The notes under the pieces were generated by a model. That model ran no database searches. It was not told the DNA's origin and saw only the letters and a list, made by a program, of their open reading frames with translations. From contig NZ_CP102294.1 in NCBI RefSeq assembly GCF_025144665.1, forward strand, positions 1,426,001 through 1,490,000: a DNA stretch of 64,000 nt, written 5' to 3'. This DNA is from Alistipes ihumii AP11. Its GTDB lineage: Bacteria; Bacteroidota; Bacteroidia; Bacteroidales; Rikenellaceae. A program made the position numbers and the translations under genes. This document shows, piece after piece, positions 61,172 to 64,000 of the stretch (position 1 is its first letter; every line of letters starts with the position of its first letter).

Positions 61172-61612
61172 TTACGCGTTAGGAAATTCACCATCGACAT
61201 CGATGCCCATGCTGCGCGCCGTACCGGCTACCATGCGCATGGCAGCCTCCAGCGTGAAGCAGTTCATATCCGTCATCTTGTCCTGAGCGATCTCGCGGAT
61301 CTGGTCCCAAGATACCTTGGCGACCTTCTTGCGGTTCGGCTCGGCAGACCCCGACTGGATCTTCGCGGCTTCCTTCAGCTGTACGGCTACCGGCGGCTGC
61401 TTGATGACAAAGTCGAAAGACTTATCGCCATATACGGTGATAATGACAGGAAGCACCTTCCCCGCCTTATCCTGAGTTCTCGCATTGAACTGCTTGCAGA
61501 AGTCCATGATATTGACTCCCTTCGAGCCCAATGCGGGACCTACCGGAGGCGAAGGATTCGCGGCACCACCCTTGATCTGCAGTTTAATAAACGCAGCAAC
61601 CTCTTTTGCCAT
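61172..61612 (-). CDS. rplK: 50S ribosomal protein L11
   Basis: A GTPase-centre protein, 146 residues, needed for RelA activation in other bacteria. The proline-rich switch [26 protein letters not shown] and the C-terminal rRNA-binding domain are intact. Confidence 0.98.
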   Translation of the reverse strand: MAKEVAAFIKLQIKGGAANPSPPVGPALGSKGVNIMDFCKQFNARTQDKAGKVLPVIITVYGDKSFDFVIKQPPVAVQLKEAAKIQSGSAEPNRKKVAKVSWDQIREIAQDKMTDMNCFTLEAAMRMVAGTARSMGIDVDGEFPNA

Positions 61613-61628
61613 AATTTTCCTTGGTTAA

Positions 61629-62186
61629 TTATTCTTTTTCCACTTGCATAAAGCTCAACTCCATAGGAGTCTTGCGTCCGAATATCTTCACGGAAACCGT
61701 CAGTTTCTTCCGGTCGTTGTCCACCGCCTCGATCGTACCCGAAAAGCTCGAGAACGGGCCATCGGTCACTTTGACGGTTTCGCCGACGAAGAAAGGAACC
61801 TCGTTTTCCTCCTCCCCTACGCTCAGTTCGTCGACACGGCCTAAGATACGGCTCACTTCTTGGGGGCGCAGAGGGGTCGCCTCCATCGTGGATGCCTTCG
61901 TGTCTCCGAGGAAGCCCAGAACGTTGGGAGTATTGCGAAGCATAAACGGGATCTCGCCTACGAGAGCCGCTTCGACCAGTACATAGCCCGGATAAGAGAC
62001 TTTCTCCCGACTGATCTTTTTACCGTTCTTGATCTGGTAAACCTTCTCGGTCGGAATCAGGACCTGAGAAATAAAGTCTTCGAGATGATTGTTGTGGACT
62101 TCCGTCTCGATGTATTCCTTTACCTTCTTCTCCTTGCCTCCAATGGCACGGATCACGTACCACTGCTTCTGCTCTTTTTCGCTCAT
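61629..62186 (-). CDS. nusG: Transcription termination/antitermination factor NusG
   Basis: A polymerase-binding factor, 185 residues: an NGN domain (about 8-110, QWYVIRAIGGKEKKVKEYIE; LIPTEKVYQIKNGKK; YVLVEAALVGEIPFMLRNTP) and a KOW domain (about 130-185, PFFVGETVKVTDGPFSSFSG). The ATG at 62186 is preferred over a TTG 21 nt upstream because a rare Shine-Dalgarno-like AAAGGAG lies upstream of it. It is next to secE as in most bacteria. Confidence 0.98.
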   Translation of the reverse strand: MSEKEQKQWYVIRAIGGKEKKVKEYIETEVHNNHLEDFISQVLIPTEKVYQIKNGKKISREKVSYPGYVLVEAALVGEIPFMLRNTPNVLGFLGDTKASTMEATPLRPQEVSRILGRVDELSVGEEENEVPFFVGETVKVTDGPFSSFSGTIEAVDNDRKKLTVSVKIFGRKTPMELSFMQVEKE

Positions 62187-62211
62187 CTTTACTTCTCCTT
62201 TCGACAAAGGG

Positions 62212-62403
62212 TTAATAAAGAATACTATATATGGCCTTCATCAGGTTCTCGAACGCCTGGTCCATCACGAGCACGACCACGGCGAATAACAGGGAAGCTG
62301 TCATAACAATTACCGCCGAGTTCGACAATTGGCTCCATGACGGCCAGGACACTTTCTGAACCAGCTCGGCATAGGCGTTCTTAACGTAGTTTATAAATCT
62401 CAT
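62212..62403 (-). CDS. secE: Protein translocase subunit SecE
   Basis: The single-helix form of SecE, 63 residues, which clamps SecY. An amphipathic N-terminal helix with ELVQKVSWPSWSQL (conserved VxWPS) precedes one membrane helix (about 28-50). It lies between tRNA-Trp and nusG. Confidence 0.98.
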   Translation of the reverse strand: MRFINYVKNAYAELVQKVSWPSWSQLSNSAVIVMTASLLFAVVVLVMDQAFENLMKAIYSILY

Positions 62404-62416
62404 TGCAGTAGATTTT

Positions 62417-62490
62417 TGGCACGAGTGGAGAGATTCGAACTCCCATCAACGGTTTTGGAGACCGCTATTCTACCCTTGAACTACACTCGT
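62417..62490 (-). tRNA. tRNA-Trp (CCA anticodon)
   Basis: A 74-nt cloverleaf on the minus strand with 7-bp acceptor stem ACGAGTG/CACTCGT, anticodon loop CTCCAAA (anticodon CCA), T-loop TTCGAAT and an encoded 3' CCA. It lies between tuf and secE. Confidence 0.96.
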
Positions 62491-62536
62491 AAGATGAGGG
62501 CGGTCGGAACCGCCCTCGGAAAGAACCGTATCGATA

Positions 62537-63724
62537 TTATTCGATGATCTTCGTGATCTGGCCTGCGCCGACCGTACGGCCGCCCTCGCGGATAGCGAAG
62601 CGCAGACCGACGTTCAAGGCCACCGGATAGATCAGCGTCACGGTGATCGACACGTTGTCGCCCGGCATCACCATCTCAACGCCTTCCGGAAGCTCTACCT
62701 CGCCCGTCACGTCGAGCGTACGGAGATAGAACTGCGGACGGTACTTGTGGTGGAACGGAGTGTGACGGCCGCCTTCCTCTTTCTTCAGGATATAGACCTC
62801 GGCCTCGAACTTCGTGTGCGGAGTGATCGAGCCCGGCTTGGCAACGACCATACCGCGCTTTACCTCCTTCTTGTCGATACCGCGCATCAGCAGGCCCACG
62901 TTGTCGCCGGCCTCGCCCTCGTCGAGCAGCTTACGGAACATCTCCACGCCGGTGCAGGTCGAAGTCAGCGACTTCTCGGCCAGACCGATGATCTCCACCG
63001 GATCGCCCACCTTGATGACTCCGGTTTCGATACGGCCCGTCAGCACGGTACCGCGGCCGGTGATCGAGAACACGTCCTCGACAGGCATCAGGAAAGGCTT
63101 TTCGTTATCGCGCTGGGGCAGCGGAATGTAGCTGTCCACGGCATCCATCAGCTCCATGACCTTGTCTTCCCACTTGGCTTCGCCGTTAAGAGCGCCCAGA
63201 GCGGAACCGCGGATGATCGGAGCGTTGTCGCCGTCGAAATCGTACTTGCTCAGCAGGTCGCGCACCTCGAGCTCGACGAGGTCGAGCATCTCGGGATCGT
63301 CCACCATATCGCACTTGTTCAGGAAAACGACGATTCTCGGAACGTTCACCTGACGCGCCAGCAGCACGTGCTCGTTGGTCTGAGGCATCGGACCGTCGGT
63401 GGCGGCTACGACCAGAATCGCACCGTCCATCTGAGCGGCGCCCGTCACCATGTTCTTCACATAGTCGGCGTGGCCCGGGCAGTCCACATGAGCGTAGTGA
63501 CGGTTAGCCGTCTGGTACTCCACGTGAGAGGTGTTGATGGTGATACCGCGTTCCTTCTCCTCGGGAGCGTTGTCGATCGAGTCGAAAGAGCGGAGTTCAG
63601 AAAGACCCTTCTTTGCAAGAACCGTGGTAATTGCAGCGGTAAGAGTAGTTTTACCGTGGTCTACGTGTCCGATCGTACCGATGTTCACATGCGGTTTGGA
63701 CCTGTCAAATTTTTCTTTTGCCAT
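62537..63724 (-). CDS. tuf: Elongation factor Tu
   Basis: The GTPase that brings aminoacyl-tRNA to the ribosome, 395 residues. G motifs GHVDHGKTT (19-27), DCPGH (about 81-85) and NKCD (about 136-139) and domains 2 and 3 are intact ([27 protein letters not shown] end). It is the only tuf in this window, flanked by tRNA genes as in E. coli tufB. Confidence 0.98.
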   Translation of the reverse strand: MAKEKFDRSKPHVNIGTIGHVDHGKTTLTAAITTVLAKKGLSELRSFDSIDNAPEEKERGITINTSHVEYQTANRHYAHVDCPGHADYVKNMVTGAAQMDGAILVVAATDGPMPQTNEHVLLARQVNVPRIVVFLNKCDMVDDPEMLDLVELEVRDLLSKYDFDGDNAPIIRGSALGALNGEAKWEDKVMELMDAVDSYIPLPQRDNEKPFLMPVEDVFSITGRGTVLTGRIETGVIKVGDPVEIIGLAEKSLTSTCTGVEMFRKLLDEGEAGDNVGLLMRGIDKKEVKRGMVVAKPGSITPHTKFEAEVYILKKEEGGRHTPFHHKYRPQFYLRTLDVTGEVELPEGVEMVMPGDNVSITVTLIYPVALNVGLRFAIREGGRTVGAGQITKIIE

Positions 63725-63833
63725 ATCTGTAATCTATTTTAGGAATAATTGTCCCTCAATATCCTTAAGTCGTCGTCCGCACCCGTCGACAGCCGGTCCG
63801 TTCCCTGAACCGGGCAACCGTCGTTGCAGCATG

Positions 63834-63906
63834 AGCGGAAGACGAGGTTCGAACCCGCGACCCTTAGCTTGGAAGGCTAATGCTCTACCGACTGAGCTAC
63901 TTCCGC
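63834..63906 (-). tRNA. tRNA-Gly (TCC anticodon)
   Basis: A 73-nt cloverleaf on the minus strand: acceptor GCGGAAG/CTTCCGC, D-arm AGCTCAGTCGGTAGAGC, anticodon loop CTTCCAA (anticodon TCC), T-arm with GGTTCGAACC. Discriminator U; the CCA end is not encoded. Confidence 0.96.
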
Positions 63907-63974
63907 AATTTTCGTTTCTCCGCAGGGCTCCGCTTCCGTCCTTTCGGGAGGAGGCGACGGCCCGGCGGACCGTG

Positions 63975-64000
63975 TGGGCGGAGATGGATTCGAACCACCG
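63975..64000 (-). tRNA. 3' part of a tRNA, probably tRNA-Tyr, cut by window edge
   Basis: The minus strand shows a T-arm (GGTGG, TTCGAAT, CCATC), an acceptor half TCCGCCC and discriminator A. The anticodon lies outside. tRNA-Tyr is suggested by the discriminator, the T-arm and the tyr-gly-tuf order known from E. coli. Confidence 0.7.

Overview
The window is a 64 kb piece of a GC-rich Bacteroidota chromosome. The most likely source is a member of the Bacteroidales close to Alistipes (Rikenellaceae). That placement is inference from GC content, gene content and order, promoters of the TTTG-N19-TAnnTTTG type, the near absence of Shine-Dalgarno sites, and family-typical proteins (M56 peptidase with a TonB tail, DUF3108, large IspG, TlpA-like thioredoxin). 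No 16S gene is present to settle it.

Left part (1-21.4 kb), mixed housekeeping genes on both strands: the 3' part of valS with a strong terminator, a small PLDc_N-type membrane protein, a membrane-anchored coiled-coil protein, a DUF3108 protein, recG divergent from ispG, an MsbA-like ABC exporter divergent from trpS, a ClC chloride channel with CBS domains, a BlaI repressor/M56-TonB sensor operon with two tandem palindromes placed on its promoter, a large TlpA-like thioredoxin protein, a DUF975 membrane protein and enolase.

Middle part (21.4-40 kb), one long leftward ribosomal run in fused str-S10-spc-alpha order: rpsL, rpsG, fusA, rpsJ, rplC, rplD, rplW, rplB, rpsS, rplV, rpsC, rplP, rpmC, rpsQ, rplN, rplX, rplE, rpsN, rpsH, rplF, rplR, rpsE, rpmD, rplO, secY, map, infA, rpmJ, rpsM, rpsK, rpsD, rpoA, rplQ. 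A clear promoter lies before rpsL and an intrinsic terminator after rplQ. There is no tuf after fusA and no adk after secY.

Between the two big machinery clusters (40.2-50.9 kb) is an accessory block: a short orphan gene, an OprP-type porin, an AAA/DUF4143-family protein whose Walker A and B residues are altered, an inverted 79-bp partial copy of that gene, a protein joining a PlsC-type and an OlsB/GlsB-type acyltransferase (probable lipoamino acid synthesis), uvrC, a PfkB-family sugar/nucleoside kinase and a YqaA-like membrane protein. Gaps here are long, and one carries an AT-rich palindromic island.

Right part (50.9-64 kb), the second leftward machinery cluster: tRNA-Tyr (cut by the window edge), tRNA-Gly, tuf, tRNA-Trp, secE, nusG, rplK, rplA, rplJ, rplL, a hairpin that may attenuate, rpoB, rpoC and a strong palindromic terminator.

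I found no prophage, insertion sequence or CRISPR array. The observations most worth following are the BlaI operator/promoter arrangement, the degenerate ATPase with its inverted near-identical fragment, the nested AT-rich inverted repeats between rpsN and rpsH, and the fused acyltransferase.
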